From NCBI GenBank assembly GCA_009103225.1, contig RHPI01003369.1, positions 1,070,281 through 1,134,280 on the forward strand: a stretch of 64,000 nt of DNA. Direction: 5' to 3'. Positions within the stretch are counted from its first letter, which is position 1; each line of letters starts with the position of its first letter. A model generated the notes under the pieces. That model was not told the DNA's origin, did no database searches, and saw nothing but the letters and a program-made list of their open reading frames with translations. This DNA comes from Chlorokybus atmophyticus (Eukaryota; Streptophyta; Chlorokybophyceae; Chlorokybales; Chlorokybaceae). Below, piece by piece: positions 1 through 12,212 of this stretch. A program made the translations under genes and the position numbers.

Positions 1-754
1 ATATGAAGATGAGTTACAAGCTGAAACGGTGTGAGCAGTTGATGTTTATGCTTGGAGTAGGCCGTCAAACCAGTGCAGGGTCGCCAAGTTGGCGGTGATC
101 TTGTAGATGAAAATTTACAGACAAGTGGAACGGTATGCTGTGAGACCCGTTTGTCACATATCACATGGCAAAGCCACGCAAGAAGTAGCGAGCGCACACA
201 ATTTTGCGAAAGACATAGATTATGTCATTAAGTGCAGCAGACAAAGAGCTAGCTAATCACAGTGCTGCGCGTCATATGCGCTGCGGACTAAGAACCAGCC
301 ACACCTACAGGACACTGCAAATCAGACGGAAGCGCTCGCCCACTGCTATGCACCTCGCACCACCCAAACACACGCAAGCGCCGAATTTGCGCATGGCCGC
401 CACCGCCACCGCCGCAACACTACCGCCACCAACGTTGTCAAGCTGCACTGAGCGTGCACACTACCATCAGACTTCTTACATGCCGGTACGGTAGTGTAGC
501 GACAAGTTGGCTTGTACCTAACTGTTTCTGACTAAGTGGTGTCAAAATCTGCGAGTGTGTCAATTAGGGTTTGCTGCCAGCTGTCGGGGCAAGCGCTTGG
601 AGGCGTCACCCAGGGCGGCGACGGGACGGAGGAGGCTCGTTCCCGAAGCTGGGTGTGGTTGTCCTGCCGGCGTCATGTCATTGCACTGAACGAGCAGGCC
701 AACTCCCCTAAACCACGGCCCGAGCGCCGCATTGTAGCATAGTTTGTTGACAAG
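1..754. other. Upstream flank of the AP-2 alpha gene
   Basis: No reading frame here looks like a recognisable protein. The stretch before the alpha-adaptin start codon presumably carries that gene's promoter and 5' untranslated region, but I see no TATA box or other promoter motif I would defend. Confidence 0.4.
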
Positions 755-3700
755 ATGGCCGTGAGCGGCATGCGGGGCTTGACCCAGTTTATCAGCGACA
801 TCAGGAACTGCCAGAGCAAGGAGGCGGAGCGGGCCCGCGTGGACAAGGAGCTTGCCAACATTCGGACGAAGTTCAAAGCTGACAGGGTGCGCATTTTGTG
901 TGGGTTGGATCTGCGTACAGCCCGGTTAGTTGCCAAATACTTCATTACCTTTGCTGCATATGTCAGCGCGGCACAGTAGTACTACCCGCACATGCGAATA
1001 GAGACTGAATGTTGCATGGGTTAGGGTCACAATGCTGACATGTGTGCATGTATCTCAAACGCGGCTTGCTGCACTCGCACGTTTGCACAGAACTTGAGGA
1101 GATTATGTAGCGCAATTAGCAGCAGTAACTTCCAACATGAACAGCTCTTTAAGTTGGCAACGCCGGATATTCGGGCATAGCAGGCTTATGCATGCGTACT
1201 CATCGCTATGTCTGCAGGGTATTACACCATATGAGAGGAAGAAGTATGTTTGGAAAATGTTGTACATTTACATGCTGGGGTACGATGTGTACTTTGGGCA
1301 CATGGAGGCACTCAGCTTGATTTCATCACCAAAGTATGCCGAGAAGCAGGTAAGCCACATATCAGCAGCACCTCAGGTTCCCAGATTTTTGTGACAGCTT
1401 AAACTATTGATTGAGGCACCATCGTCAATCTGCCTCTGCATCTACCTACCCTTGTCATTTTCCCATCGATTTAGTAACGAGTGTTCAATGCAGGTTGGTT
1501 ACATTGTGACAGCCTGCCTTCTCAATGAAGGCAATGAGTTCTTGCGGCTGGTCATCAACACTGTGCGCAACGACATTGTAGGCCGCAATGAGACCTTCCA
1601 GTGCCTTGCCCTCACCATGGTATGCCATGCTTAAAAACACAACCCACATTGCTAGTTACAAGCGTTGCAGACCATGTTAATGTCATCAGGTGGCCAATAT
1701 TGGTGGAGCAGAGTTTGCTGAGGCACTAGCACCCGAAGTCATGAGGTTACTGGTGAGTGTTAAGCTCACATTGATGTAGCTTCGTTGCAAGTTTATAACT
1801 TCAACCGCATCAATTGCAAAAACCGACTACTTATGCAGATGTCGGCAAGTGCTCGGCCAATTGTTCGCAAGAAAGCCGCCCTGTGTTTGCTTCGTCTGCA
1901 TCGCAGAAATCCTGAGATCCTCACACCAGACACATGGTAAGGACTTGTGAATGACATTGAGTAATGTTGTGCGCGCAGCTTTTATTGGTGGTGTTGGTAA
2001 CCGTCAGTTCACAGGGCGGACAACATGGAGACGTTGTTGGAAGAGAAGCATGTGGGTGTGTTGACAGCATCCATGAGTCTCTTGACGGCGCTTGTTGGCC
2101 ATAGCCCAGAAGGTTACGAGCACTGTTTGCGCCGAATTGTTCGAGTTTTGGAGCGTATGGTCAAGGGCATTGAAGTTCCTCAAGACTACACATACTATGG
2201 TATCCCCTCTCCTTGGCTGCAAGTGAAGACGATGCGCTGCCTGCAGTACTTCGACCCTCCTGATGACTCCGAGGTCAAGCGGGCACTGTTGGACGTTCTG
2301 GGTCGCATTCTGAACAACACGGACAACGTGAAGAATGCCAACAAGAACAATGCCATGCACGCTATCCTTTTTGAGGCGGTCAACCTGGTAACGCACCTCG
2401 ACTATGACTCAGAGTTGACAGCGCAAAGCATATCTTTGCTTGGGAAGTTCTTGCTGGTTCGCGAGCCCAACATTCGGTACTTGGGGTTGGAGAGCATGAC
2501 GCATCTGGTGCTGATACCTGAGTTTGTTGACCGTATCAAGACGGTGCAAGACCAGGTCATCAACCTGCTGAAGGATCCGGACATTTCCATCCGCAAGCGC
2601 GCACTGGACTTGCTGTACAATATGTGTGACTATGACAATGCGAAAGCCATTGTCGGCGAGCTTCTGACATACTTGGATGACGCTGAGTACGGGATCAGGG
2701 AAGAGCTTGTGCTGAAGATGGCCATTTTGGCTGAGAGGTTTGCACCAGATCTTTCCTGGTATGTCGACGTCATGCTTGGCCTGACCGAAAAGGCTGGCGA
2801 CTTTGTCAGTGATGAGATTTGGTACCGAGTGGTGCAAATTGTCACCAACAACGATGACCTGCAAGAGTACGCTGCTGCGAAGGTGCTGGCTGCGTTGGTT
2901 GGTGGCAGTGCCCATGAGTCCATGGTGAAGGTTGCAGCCTACATTCTTGGAGAGTTTGGCCACCTACTGGAAGGACAGCCAGGTATGTGGTCATACCATG
3001 TTTGCTTTGCAATTGATAAATGCAAATAATGGTGTTTTACTTTTTGTCTGCTCACCAATGATCAACACAGGCTGCGGACATTATGATGTGTTTATGGCAC
3101 TTCACGAGAAGTTTGCAGCAGTGACCCGTCCCACTAAGGCGCTATTGCTAACTGCTTACATCAAGCTTCTCATGCACAACACGCGAGATGCACAGTTCCG
3201 CGAGGAGGTGATCACGGTGTTCAGGCGATATGAAAGTTTTGCAGATCAGGAAATCCAACAGCGTGCTGTTGAGTACGAAGCCATTGGCAAACGGCCACAG
3301 GTGCGTGCTTTAGGCATCTGATGCATTCACAGCCCAGTGGATTGCGTCCGTTCATGATATTATACTTTGTACATGCTGAGTGCTCAGTGACAAGGTCTGG
3401 CATTGGCAGATGAGCGGCATCTTGGCTGAGATGCCCAAGTTTGGCCAGAGAGAGTCAACTCTGCACAAGAAGGTGGAGGCCTCAGACCAAGACACAGCTG
3501 ATGTCTCACTTGTTGCGCGCCTGCGAAATCAGTCCTTCCGCGGCGCTATTGTGCCTTCAACAGCCACTGCTGAGCCGATTACCAATGGCCCTGTGAAATC
3601 CGAGCCACGCGCTATTGAAGCACCAGTGGTAAGTCTCTTGGATGGTTGATGTCTCAAACCCCAACGCACCACTGCAGGTCAGTCGTCATGTGCCAGTTGC

Positions 3701-5252
3701 ATTGAACCATCGTTTCCCAGGCGGATATTTTAGGCTTTAGTGATGCAAGCGTCAGTCATGCGCCGCTTCCGCCCAAGCCGCCAACCGCAAATGGCGCCCC
3801 CAAGTCTAGCAATCCAATGGACTTGCTGGGAGAGCTTATGGTTGGTGCTCCGGCGTTGCCTGCACCGTCCCCGGCCCCAGCAACACCTGCTGCCAGCCCC
3901 ATGGATCCATTTGGTGCAGTGGCTCCCATGCCTAGTAAGTTTAGTTACCAGACAAGAGTCATTTGCTGGGCTCGTGCTGTTCACGCATGGTCCCTGTAAC
4001 AGGCCATCAACGCTATGGTAATACGCTCTCCTGCCAACCCTTTTTCCAGGTGGCGGCACCATTCAGCCCACAGGCAGCGTAGTCCAATGGTACCAGAAGC
4101 TGTGTACAACAGACAGCGGCATATTGTATGAAGACCCATTCTTGCAGGTACTACTTAAGCAGCTTCTGCCATAACTTTAGCTGCTCTATGCAACCCACCC
4201 TGACACAACTTGCCATGCTAGATTGGTCTGAAGGCTGAGTATCGGCAACATATGGGAAGGCTTCTCCTGTTTTTCGGCAACAAATCAGCAGCAACCTTGG
4301 AGAACATTAGGTGTGGAGTGCCACCCATGCCCGCTTTACGTGCTCAGCTTGGCCCTGTACCACCCTCAATCCCGCCACAGCAGCAGGTATATGTAGTGAC
4401 AGGCTATGCATTACAACTGATCCATGGTAGTGGATGAGGTTGCTGATCCCCCTGAGGGCACTCACGTGTTGCATTCTGTTTACAGGTTCAAGTATCGGTT
4501 GACGTGGCCTGCTCACAACCATTTGTGGAGCAACCAGTCTTCCAGCTGGCGTACTCTACGCAAGGGCAGTCTGCAACGCAAACACTGCGGTTGCCAGTTG
4601 TTGTCAGCAAGTTTCTGTCACCCACGCAGCTGCAACCGCAAATGTTTTTTGATCGCTGGAAGAATCTTGCTGGGCCGCCATTAAAGCTGCAAGAGTTGGT
4701 GAGCACTCGCTGAATGTCTTCTCCTAGCCTTTTGCTGGCATCCTGGCTGCAAGACAGTGTTGAAAGCTCAGTTTGCTCAAAAGTAGGCTTTTTCACAGCC
4801 TCTTTATTCATCTCGTCTTTGCTTCTGGTAGGTTCGAGGTGCACGGCCATTTGATGTGCCATCGTTGGAGCAGCTGTTCACAAAGCTCAACCTCGGCGTT
4901 TCCCGTGGGCTCGACCCCAACCCAGCAAATATTGTTGCTGCTAGTGTCCTGCGCACAGAGCGTGGTGCTGAGAACTTGTGTATGGTGCGCTTGGAAACTG
5001 ACCCAACCAACCCCACTCAGTTCCGGCTTACTGTTGGTACATCTGACCAGTACAGCACTAAGAGGTCAGCAATTTGGAGTTGGAGTTTGCCCTTGTCATA
5101 GTCATGAAGTTGCTGGTGAGTGTGCAGTCACTAATGCCATCGTCGTGCCTTGCAGTCTCCTGGATACCATTCTTGACCAAATGCTTCCCGGTGGCTTGCA
5201 AGCGCGTTCCCAAGAACCTCCCAAGGCGCTGACTGCCAACCCATTTGCATGA
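755..5252 (+). CDS. AP2A: AP-2 complex subunit alpha (alpha-adaptin), 14 exons
   Basis: Large subunit of the AP-2 clathrin adaptor, which links plasma-membrane PtdIns(4,5)P2 and cargo to clathrin in endocytosis. Exons: 755-886, 1218-1349, 1494-1619, 1690-1752, 1839-1936, 2015-2982, 3071-3300, 3410-3628, 3721-3934, 4050-4147, 4222-4386, 4486-4698, 4832-5064, 5156-5252. They sum to 2988 nt (995 residues), close to the roughly 940-1020 residues of the family. The N-terminus has the [14 protein letters not shown] and KELANIR signatures. The long central exon carries the adaptin solenoid (for example [48 protein letters not shown]-like). A Pro/Ala-rich hinge (exon 9, with MDLLGELM) precedes the appendage domain, which ends in a FDRWKN-containing platform. 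The start is the first ATG matching the conserved N-terminus. All introns are GT-AG and the frame is unbroken. Confidence 0.96.
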
Positions 5253-5932
5253 ACACGTGCAGTACATAGTGAAGCCTGCCAGCACACATGCATATCTGCT
5301 TAGTTGTTCATGACATTCAGTGCTTGCATGTTAATTGTGAGCCAGCAACAAGTCTAGCAGTTGATGGCACAGTCTCATGTATGGGGGACTCCCTGCATTC
5401 TGTGCGCGCTCTGTGTGGATGATGGCCAAGTGTGGGCAATGTCCTGCATGATGCATTGTAATGTGCAACAGCTAATATAGTTGGGCGTACAAAGGGACCT
5501 CCGGAATTCGATGGTGATTGCACTATGGGACTCCATGCAATTGCTGTGTTTGGAGCCGAGAGTATCAATAATCAAGCATGACCCATAAAGTGTGAGTGAT
5601 TCCAAGATGGCGAACCCCTGTTATACAACGCCACGGTCAGATTCAATTTGCATGTTGTGGAGCAAGCAGCAGTGCTTGCTCAGAGAATGTTCGATGATGT
5701 GCACACGGTGGTTGTGCAAATAAGTTGCTTGCATGGTGTGCATTGCTTGTGCATGCATGTCAGTCACAATCACCGCATTGCTGATATTCTATATAGTAGC
5801 GATTGTGTACAGAAAATGCAAGTGATCATGATGTGCCACCATGGTCAACGATTGTGCACACCCATCGTCCACACGCACGACACGGTCACCAACTCATCAC
5901 AGGTAAATCTTATACACAATACACACGTAGGC

Positions 5933-5934
<2 letters not shown>

Positions 5935-5963
<29 letters not shown>
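5935..5963. repeat. Homopolymer run of 29 G
   Basis: Twenty-nine consecutive G preceded by GCCC and followed by ACCCCC. Seen directly. Runs of this length are prone to assembly and sequencing error, so the true length is uncertain. Confidence 0.9.
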
Positions 5964-5965
<2 letters not shown>

Positions 5966-6055
5966 CCCCAAGACTTGGTTAGCCAATGAACCAGAAGAAT
6001 TGCGGCACAAAGGCACTCTTCTTCTGTGTAGCAGAAAGGGCTGAGACNCACACGA

Positions 6056-6106
6056 CTAACAGGTGGGGTAGGAGTAGAGTTAGTAAGGTAGGTAGCCCGG
6101 TAGTCG
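6056..6106 (+). repeat. Terminal-repeat fragment of the Penelope-like family
   Basis: Starts CTAACAGGTGGGGTAG and ends AGCCCGGTAGTCG with a TAGTAAGGTAGGTAG-like middle. The same layout (CTAAC, GGGG, purine-rich TAG repeats, TAGCCCGGTRGTC) occurs at 47225-47300 and 47490-47545. In reverse complement it lies next to the Penelope-like copies at 30056, 32872 and about 47989. It is interpreted as a solo or dead terminal repeat. Confidence 0.55.
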
Positions 6107-6950
6107 AACATGTGTGAAGTAGGTGAGTATTTAAGTGGTGGACGTGTGTTGTACATCATGTTCATATGTATGTGCTGCACTATTGCATGCACGCAATAGC
6201 TTCTTTGATTTCCTGTACATTACACCCCACATTAACCAAAAGCACATAACATCGCTTGCGATCGTTCTCGCATACACAACCGTATGGCACGGTACATGCG
6301 CCTTGTGTATATGTAATGTGTCGTGCTTGTTGCATGCATCACTTGCACTTTCTGTACACTTCACCTCCTGCTGTCGCACCTTCCCCTCCGTTTTTGCCAG
6401 TGCCCTTTTATGATCTGCAGATCTTTGTTGACACATTGAACAGCGCGGCATCCGCCTCTGTCATTGGAGGGCCTGCTGACACCTCCACCCATCTCGGCAT
6501 TGCCGCCCCTCACTCCGTAATTGCTATGGCCTGCACCAGGCCATGGCACTCGCTACAGCTCGCAAGTGACCCCCCTTTTACCGAATTCGCAAGTGTTGTG
6601 GGTAAGGGAGATACATCCCCAATTAGCCCCCACGGTGGTTGCAACTGGAACCACAACGACTGTGCGCAAACACACCAACTCAACCGCTGGTGCTGTTAAC
6701 GCACGACACCTTCAGTCCCATGCTTTTACAGTCGCTTAAGCTGTGCGCGCATCATCTCACAGCTGCTACGCTTGATTGGCTCCAAAGACACCGAAGACAC
6801 CTCACGACTGAACATTGCGAATGCACTCAAGGGAGAGCTCCTAGGCCTAACCTTGTATGCACTGCGCATGAGCGGACTTGTTCACTGATTGTTGTCAGCC
6901 CAAATGGTGGTGGTTACTATCCAGTGTGGTAAAAGGTATGGTCACTGGGG

Positions 6951-7013
6951 GAGAGGGAGAGAGAGGGAGAGAGGGAGAGAGGGAGAGAGGGAGAGAGGGA
7001 GAGAGAGAGAGAG
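6951..7013. repeat. (GGGAGA)n / (GA)n microsatellite at gap edge
   Basis: GAGAGGGAGAGAGGGAGA-type purine repeat running straight into the N block. It is probably the cause of the assembly gap. Confidence 0.85.
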
Positions 7014-7320
7014 NNNNNNNNNNNNNNNNNNNNNNNNNNNNNNNNNNNNNNNNNNNNNNNNNNNNNNNNNNNNNNNNNNNNNNNNNNNNNNNNNNNNNNN
7101 NNNNNNNNNNNNNNNNNNNNNNNNNNNNNNNNNNNNNNNNNNNNNNNNNNNNNNNNNNNNNNNNNNNNNNNNNNNNNNNNNNNNNNNNNNNNNNNNNNNN
7201 NNNNNNNNNNNNNNNNNNNNNNNNNNNNNNNNNNNNNNNNNNNNNNNNNNNNNNNNNNNNNNNNNNNNNNNNNNNNNNNNNNNNNNNNNNNNNNNNNNNN
7301 NNNNNNNNNNNNNNNNNNNN
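7014..7320. other. Assembly gap (307 N)
   Basis: A block of undetermined bases; its contents and real length are unknown. Confidence 0.99.
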
Positions 7321-7534
7321 GGGCGTCACCATTGTTGCTGAGCAGCTGGAGCTATGGAGAAGGCTAATCTGGAACCAGGCGGGAGGGAAGGCTACGGTCT
7401 ATCGTGATGCTAACGTATTCTCTCCTACGCCGCAGGTGGGAGACAAAGCCTTTGCGTCAGTCCCCATTGCTCCTACGTCTTGCACAAAACTAGTTGCCAG
7501 AGTCAGCCCCGTAAAAGTAGTATACGTGGAATAG

Positions 7535-8304
7535 TTGGGTGGGAACGGGTGTGTTTCCGTTTGTATTTGTGTGCACATATACTGTTGTAGCCGCTGTGAT
7601 AAGATTAGCTCAAGCCATCGTCGGTGAAAGCCAACTCGCCGGCGCTGTCCAACTTGCCGTACGCACGCTTCTGTCATGAGAACATCCTAGTCGTCCATCT
7701 TTGGAAGGGCACCCCCGGTCATTCCAGCTGCCCACCACAATGCTTTCAATGCCTGCAAGGAAAGACTGCACGCACACGAACGAGCATTGGGTTAAGTACT
7801 ACGGCAGTGCAAGCCCAAGGCAACATATGCATGCTATGGGCATGCATCCCTTCTTCAAGGAGACAAACAGCACTACTAACGGTATATCCCGGTGTACGTA
7901 TGATATTAAGTATGGTGTATGTGCATGGTGTATGTATACATGTACATGGTGTATGTATATTCAACAGGGCATAACCCCTTGGTTCGCTGCCGATGTGGAC
8001 GACGAAATACATGTAAACGCTCAACTTGCTCACAACTGCTCTTGGATAAGGGGCCTGAAGCAGACGCTAAAGCAGTGCTTGTCTCTCAAGCTACAGCTTT
8101 CCCCAGCTATGGTTCACCGATTGGCACACTATCGTGTCCACCGTGGGACGGGCGGCCCTGGCATTGGTGACTCGCAACAATATCGGGAGGCTGGCGCTTA
8201 GTGACTGGGCGAAGTAACGCTGTCTCACGCAGCTACGTTCAACTCTGACAATTGTGACCTCACACTCCAGGTGTCACACACAGCCAACACAACCTGTACG
8301 GTAC
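7535..8304. other. No recognised gene
   Basis: Contains a GTATGTGCATGGTGTATG-type short repeat near 7910-7965 and otherwise unremarkable sequence. Short open frames on both strands have no family resemblance. Confidence 0.35.
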
Positions 8305-9385
8305 AAGCGGCTGTGCAACTGGCTAGCTAGCGAAGCTGAGTGCTTGCATACAAGGCAGCCTGAGTGGGAATGGACACGCAGCTGACTCCAGATGCTGGAC
8401 GCACAACAGCAAGAACAGCAACAAGTTGTTGCTTTTCAGCAAGCTTGAATGCAACTGCAAGGCAGAAAGAGGTGAATGCAGTGGCATTCAGTAGCTGAAA
8501 GCCCACTCTGAGGCGTGCACCTGACTCGACGAAAGACTACCAGCATAGCTTGCAGTACACTACCTGTGCTCGCAGCTTACATGAAGCACAGAAATGGCGC
8601 TAGATGCAAGACTCATGAATCTTCTCGGAGCTGACTGCCTTCATTATGTTGAGCTGCACTACAGCAAATGCTATTTTGCTTGCATGGCTAGCAGCACCAT
8701 CAACACAGAAACGCAGATTAGTGGCAGTTGGCTGGTGAATGAGTTCCTGCCTGCTAGCGCTGCTGAGCAACTGCCCCAGTAAGCAGCTGCTTATGCCCAG
8801 CCAATGGGCCAGCCAGACAGCATGCACCAGCAGCAGGTAAGGACGAACCCGACAACAGCCACAAGCACGGCTGGTGGCAACTGCGACAAGTACAAAGCCT
8901 CTGATGCGCGAAAAGCTCCCCCTCCTCCTCCTCCTCCTCCCCCTGACTGCCGCCACCTCCTCCGCCTGGCCAATTGCACAAACCACCAGCGTGCACTGCA
9001 ATTGCCGCAGAGCTTCAAGCCGCTTGTAATGCAAGTTGTGTGGCACAGACTCTACAGCTTGTGCGTGTCACAGTTGTAAATGTGAGGCACAGGCGGAGGC
9101 GGAGGTGGAGGCGGAGGCGGCGTTGGAAGATGTGACGTGGACGGTCCGTGCGTGCACCGCGTGGCGAAGGGCAGCGGGTCAGCTTAAGCACTGCAGCATG
9201 CATCCATACAGAAGCTAGGCTTGCATGCGTAGGCTTGCATGCACGCTGCATAATTCATGCTGGCTTGTTGGTGGCTTCCAGCAGGTTTGATTGTCGGTGT
9301 TGAGAATTGTAAGGGTACTGCGGCAAGGGTTTAGGGTGGTGGGTGTTGTGGTCAGTCGCAGAATTGGCAAGCGTTGAGGGCCATT
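8305..9385 (+). repeat. Left copy of duplicated Q/P-rich anonymous block (pairs with 14475-15485)
   Basis: Runs parallel to 14475-15485 in the same orientation. Shared blocks include CACGCAGCTGACTCC, CCAGACAGCATGCACCAGCAG, AGGACGAAC, a CTCCCCCT proline-codon run, a GGCGGAGGC repeat, GGGCAGCGGGT, and GGTGGGTGTTGTGGTCAG. Indels and substitutions are frequent, so the duplication is old. A frame through 8804-9079 encodes a Gln/Pro-rich stretch (PPPPPPPPP near 8930), but both copies carry stops and no start or splice chain is convincing. I read it as a diverged, probably non-functional duplicate. Confidence 0.7.
9085..9122. repeat. (GGAGGC)n-like tandem repeat
   Basis: Short GGCGGAGGCGGAGGTGGAGG run; the counterpart in the second duplicate lies at 15187-15243. 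Confidence 0.75.
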
Positions 9386-9889
9386 GGTTGAACGCAAGAG
9401 GTGTGCATGGCTTGTGCGGTGGCTGCGTTTTCGGTGTGCACCTGAACAGGAGTTCAGCCATCTGTGCGCCAGCTGTGTGGTCACATCTTGCATGGCACAA
9501 GTCGCATAACCACCGACAGCACCAGAGCAGGTTACTACCGCAATCTGTCCTCCGGCAGCCCAACTGAACATATTCTTTGCACTGCAAGCTTACATCGACA
9601 CTCTGTCCTGCCTGGTGCTTGCCAATGTTCCTGAAGCATCAGCTGTGGTCCAGTAACATGGCAACCGTATTGCTACTCAAGCGGACCGCATTGCATGCAT
9701 GTGGCACAGCAGGCTAGCGCAGTGGCTTTAGCACCCAACCATGGATGGGCTCCTCAAGTCTACACCAGAGTTATTACAGGCGGAACCAGCGCAGCCACTA
9801 ACGGTACGCTTTATCCAGCTTATTTGCTGTTTTGACTGCGTGCGTGCGTGCATGGTTGTGTGTTGTGTCGGAGAGCTATCAGCTTGACT
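9386..9889. other. Spacer before the F-box-like relic
   Basis: No coding signal that I can support; mixed sequence with a few GCATGCATGT motifs. Confidence 0.3.
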
Positions 9890-10922
9890 TTATTGCTATT
9901 TGTGCTTGTGTGCGCAGCTCTTGTCTCTTGACGAGGGGCTGCTGGTAAGGATTTTGTTAGAGGCATGTCTCACAGCGGTAAGTACTATTACTGTTGGATG
10001 CACGCACAACACAGCTAAAACAAATCCCTCCATGCTCACAGCAGCTTCCGGATGCAGAACGAAGCTGCGTGGCTGCTACTCGTGTGCAAGGTCTTCTGCG
10101 CCGTGCTTCAAGGCGACAAGCGTTTCTGGAAACATGTGGAAATCATCAATCCCAAGGGCGGCATTGATAAAGTGCTGAATTCAGTTCATGCCAATGCGGG
10201 AGGGCGCTTCGCCCTCAACACAGTATCATGCATGAAGTTCGTGCAGGGGGTGACCTTGTGGTAAAACAGCTGCTTGGAGGGGCTTCAGCTGCTTGGAGAA
10301 GTGTTTCCTGAGGTCACATGTGTGGACTGCTTTCTTGGAGTCGCTGATGTTGACTCCGACAATCTGGCTTGAAGCCTCAGCAACTGCAAGAACATGCACC
10401 AGCTGGGTATCTCACTGTCTCCCTTTGGCCAAACCTTGGACCTCAGCGCACTCGCAGCATGCAACCACCTGCAAGTGCTCAAGTTGGAGTTTACAGAGCA
10501 GAGTGATGATGAGCAGCAGGCAGCGCCAACAGGCAGATCAGTGCTCATTGCAGGGTTGAGTGCCATGCCGCAGCTTGTCACTCTGAAAGTTTGTGCACCA
10601 TCTTGCATTTTGTCACAGCTTTCCAAAAACGCTGCAAGCCATTGAGTTGCTGGTGGATAACTTAGGATATGGCGGAGTTGTCCCTGAGGATCAGGTTGTT
10701 GGCTGAGAAGTGCAGCAACAGGTGTTGAACTTGGTGGCGCTTGTACCCAACCTGAGCGAGATCTTCATATGCTCATTTGGTCATGACGACAGCAACGTAG
10801 TGCGTGTCAACGGACAGTCCGATGACGTGGTTTGCTGGCGAGCATGCTGCTTTTCAGCCCCAGACCGCATAGAGCCGAGCGTGTGTGGGTTGTTGAGATC
10901 AGAGGCGCTGATGGACAGGTAA
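9890..10922 (+). pseudogene. F-box / leucine-rich-repeat gene relic
   Basis: F-box proteins recruit substrates to SCF ubiquitin ligases, and LRRs commonly form the substrate platform. A first exon reads LDEGLLVRILLEACLTA up to a GCG/GTAAGT donor near 9978. After a CAG acceptor near 10040 the sequence continues LPDA and then, one frame over, AAWLLLVCKVFCAVLQGDK and RFWKHV, which matches the second half of an F-box. Further on come LRR-like segments (NMHQLGISLSPFGQTLDL, NHLQVLKLEF, MPQLVTLKV, VPNLSEIFIC). Reading through needs a frameshift near 10055 and passes stops at about 10262, 10372 and 10704. It lies between the two halves of the left segmental duplicate. Family call moderate; broken state likely real but could include assembly errors. 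Confidence 0.5.
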
Positions 10923-12212
10923 CCTGAGACCCTGTTGCGTGCGTGCTTATCCTTCTCAACCAGTCTAGTGAGGAAGCTTTACCAATCAACACTTATCAAT
11001 CACATTCGGCACGCAGTTGTGGCGCAAGGAAATTGCTACTGATAGCCGTTTGGCGAAGTGTGTGTCGCTGTGACAAAAGACTAATATATTACACGGGTGC
11101 CAATTGGCGGTTGTTGTGTGCGGAGTCCAATGCTACCCTACTCAAACACAATCATACGGTAGGCTGTACATGAGCAATGTCCTCAAGTACTATATGATGT
11201 CTATCGTGCACACGCAAGGAGGGGCTGGCGGGCACTGCATCTGCAGCTAGAGCCATAATGGCAGTGGCCTGCGCGCGCTGGAACGTGACAGATATGCGCA
11301 CACGGAAGGCAATCTCAAAGCGTGATGGATATCGCGTCTCCAACTCACGAGCATCCAATGCTCGGCGCGCACAAGTAGCCAACAAGTCCATCAACGGGTG
11401 ACCCATCCAACTGTGTGACTTAATCGCCAACTGGATAAGCGTGTCTGTCGTGAAACAACAAAAGTTGAAAGTCTGCTTATAGTGGACAGCAGGAAGACAG
11501 GAATGAGGAAGAGCAGGCCAAGGTGTACGAGATCACGTACCTGGAAAGGCTTCACGTACACACCACTACACACCGCTCTCACAACTCCACTCGACTGTGA
11601 GCTTCCTTCCTCCCGCTGACGCCGCAGTCAGAGCAACATGGCCTCTCCCGTGGATGAAGATGAAGATTATGGATTAAAGTCCAGGATGACAATGCTGGGG
11701 TATAGGTTGAAGAGAATCTGTCAAAGCTCCCCTTGCACATAATTGCGGCTGTTTGAAATCATGCGTGGTGGCAAACAGGCTGCCTACTCCAACCAGGCAT
11801 GTGCGGGTTTGATGTGGTGATGCGTAGGATGCTTGCGCTTGTACAGAACAATTGCAATTGCTTGTGTTGGTACCATATTGTAGTGTGGTTTTTGACGATG
11901 GGCTGCATGGGCATAGTCCACGGAACTCTAGCAACCTAACGCTCTGTATTATCCAGGTTTGAAATCAATGCGTACCCGCGTGTGCACACAATAATGATTC
12001 CCGTATCCACAGAACAAAGGCAAGTTATCAGCAACTAACCTGCCAGCAATGTATAGTTTGCATTGGGATGCCATTGGATAATAAGGGGCTAAACAACAAG
12101 ACTCGGAGATTATGTCCGCTACCACAGTGGCGGTCGCTTTAAACGAGTTTGTAGCGATGCAAACAATGTACCTAGCTAAAGGATAGCTTATGCCAACGCG
12201 CAAGCAACTTAC
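10923..12212. other. Unassigned stretch
   Basis: No identified gene. On the minus strand 11152-11440 reads protein-like after a CCAG acceptor (GHPLMDLLATCARRALDAR, RFEIAFRVRISVTFQRAQ). On the plus strand an ATG at 11638 opens a short acidic peptide (MASPVDEDEDYGLKSR). Neither could be extended into an exon chain or matched to a family, so both are noted only. Confidence 0.25.

Larger units (their letters stand above)
5253..6719. other. Gene-poor stretch with poly-G run and a retroelement terminal repeat
   Basis: I see no convincing gene. It holds the 3' flank of the alpha-adaptin gene, a long G run (5935-5963), an undetermined base at 6048 and a short retroelement-type terminal repeat at 6056-6106. 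Open frames after 6250 are long only because stops are rare and match no family I know. Confidence 0.4.
6720..7534 (+). pseudogene. Unidentified coding-like fragments interrupted by an assembly gap
   Basis: Two stretches look protein-like in base use. After a TTTACAG acceptor near 6730 the frame reads ISQLLRLIGSKDTEDTSRL and on to LGLTLYALRMSGLVH before a stop. After the gap (7321-7534) a frame reads VTIVAEQLELWRRLIWNQ and on to a CCGCAG/GTGGGA boundary. I do not recognise a family. They may be exons of one gene split by the gap, or relics. No start codon or full exon chain can be defended. Confidence 0.25.

Noticed and set aside
5648-5989. Gly-rich peptide ending at the poly-G run
   Set aside because: The glycines are the homopolymer itself; there is no homology or splice support upstream.
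8913-8943. Proline-rich frame around the CTCCTCCTCC run as a genuine protein
   Set aside because: It is simple-sequence derived, both duplicate copies have stops, and no splice chain supports it.
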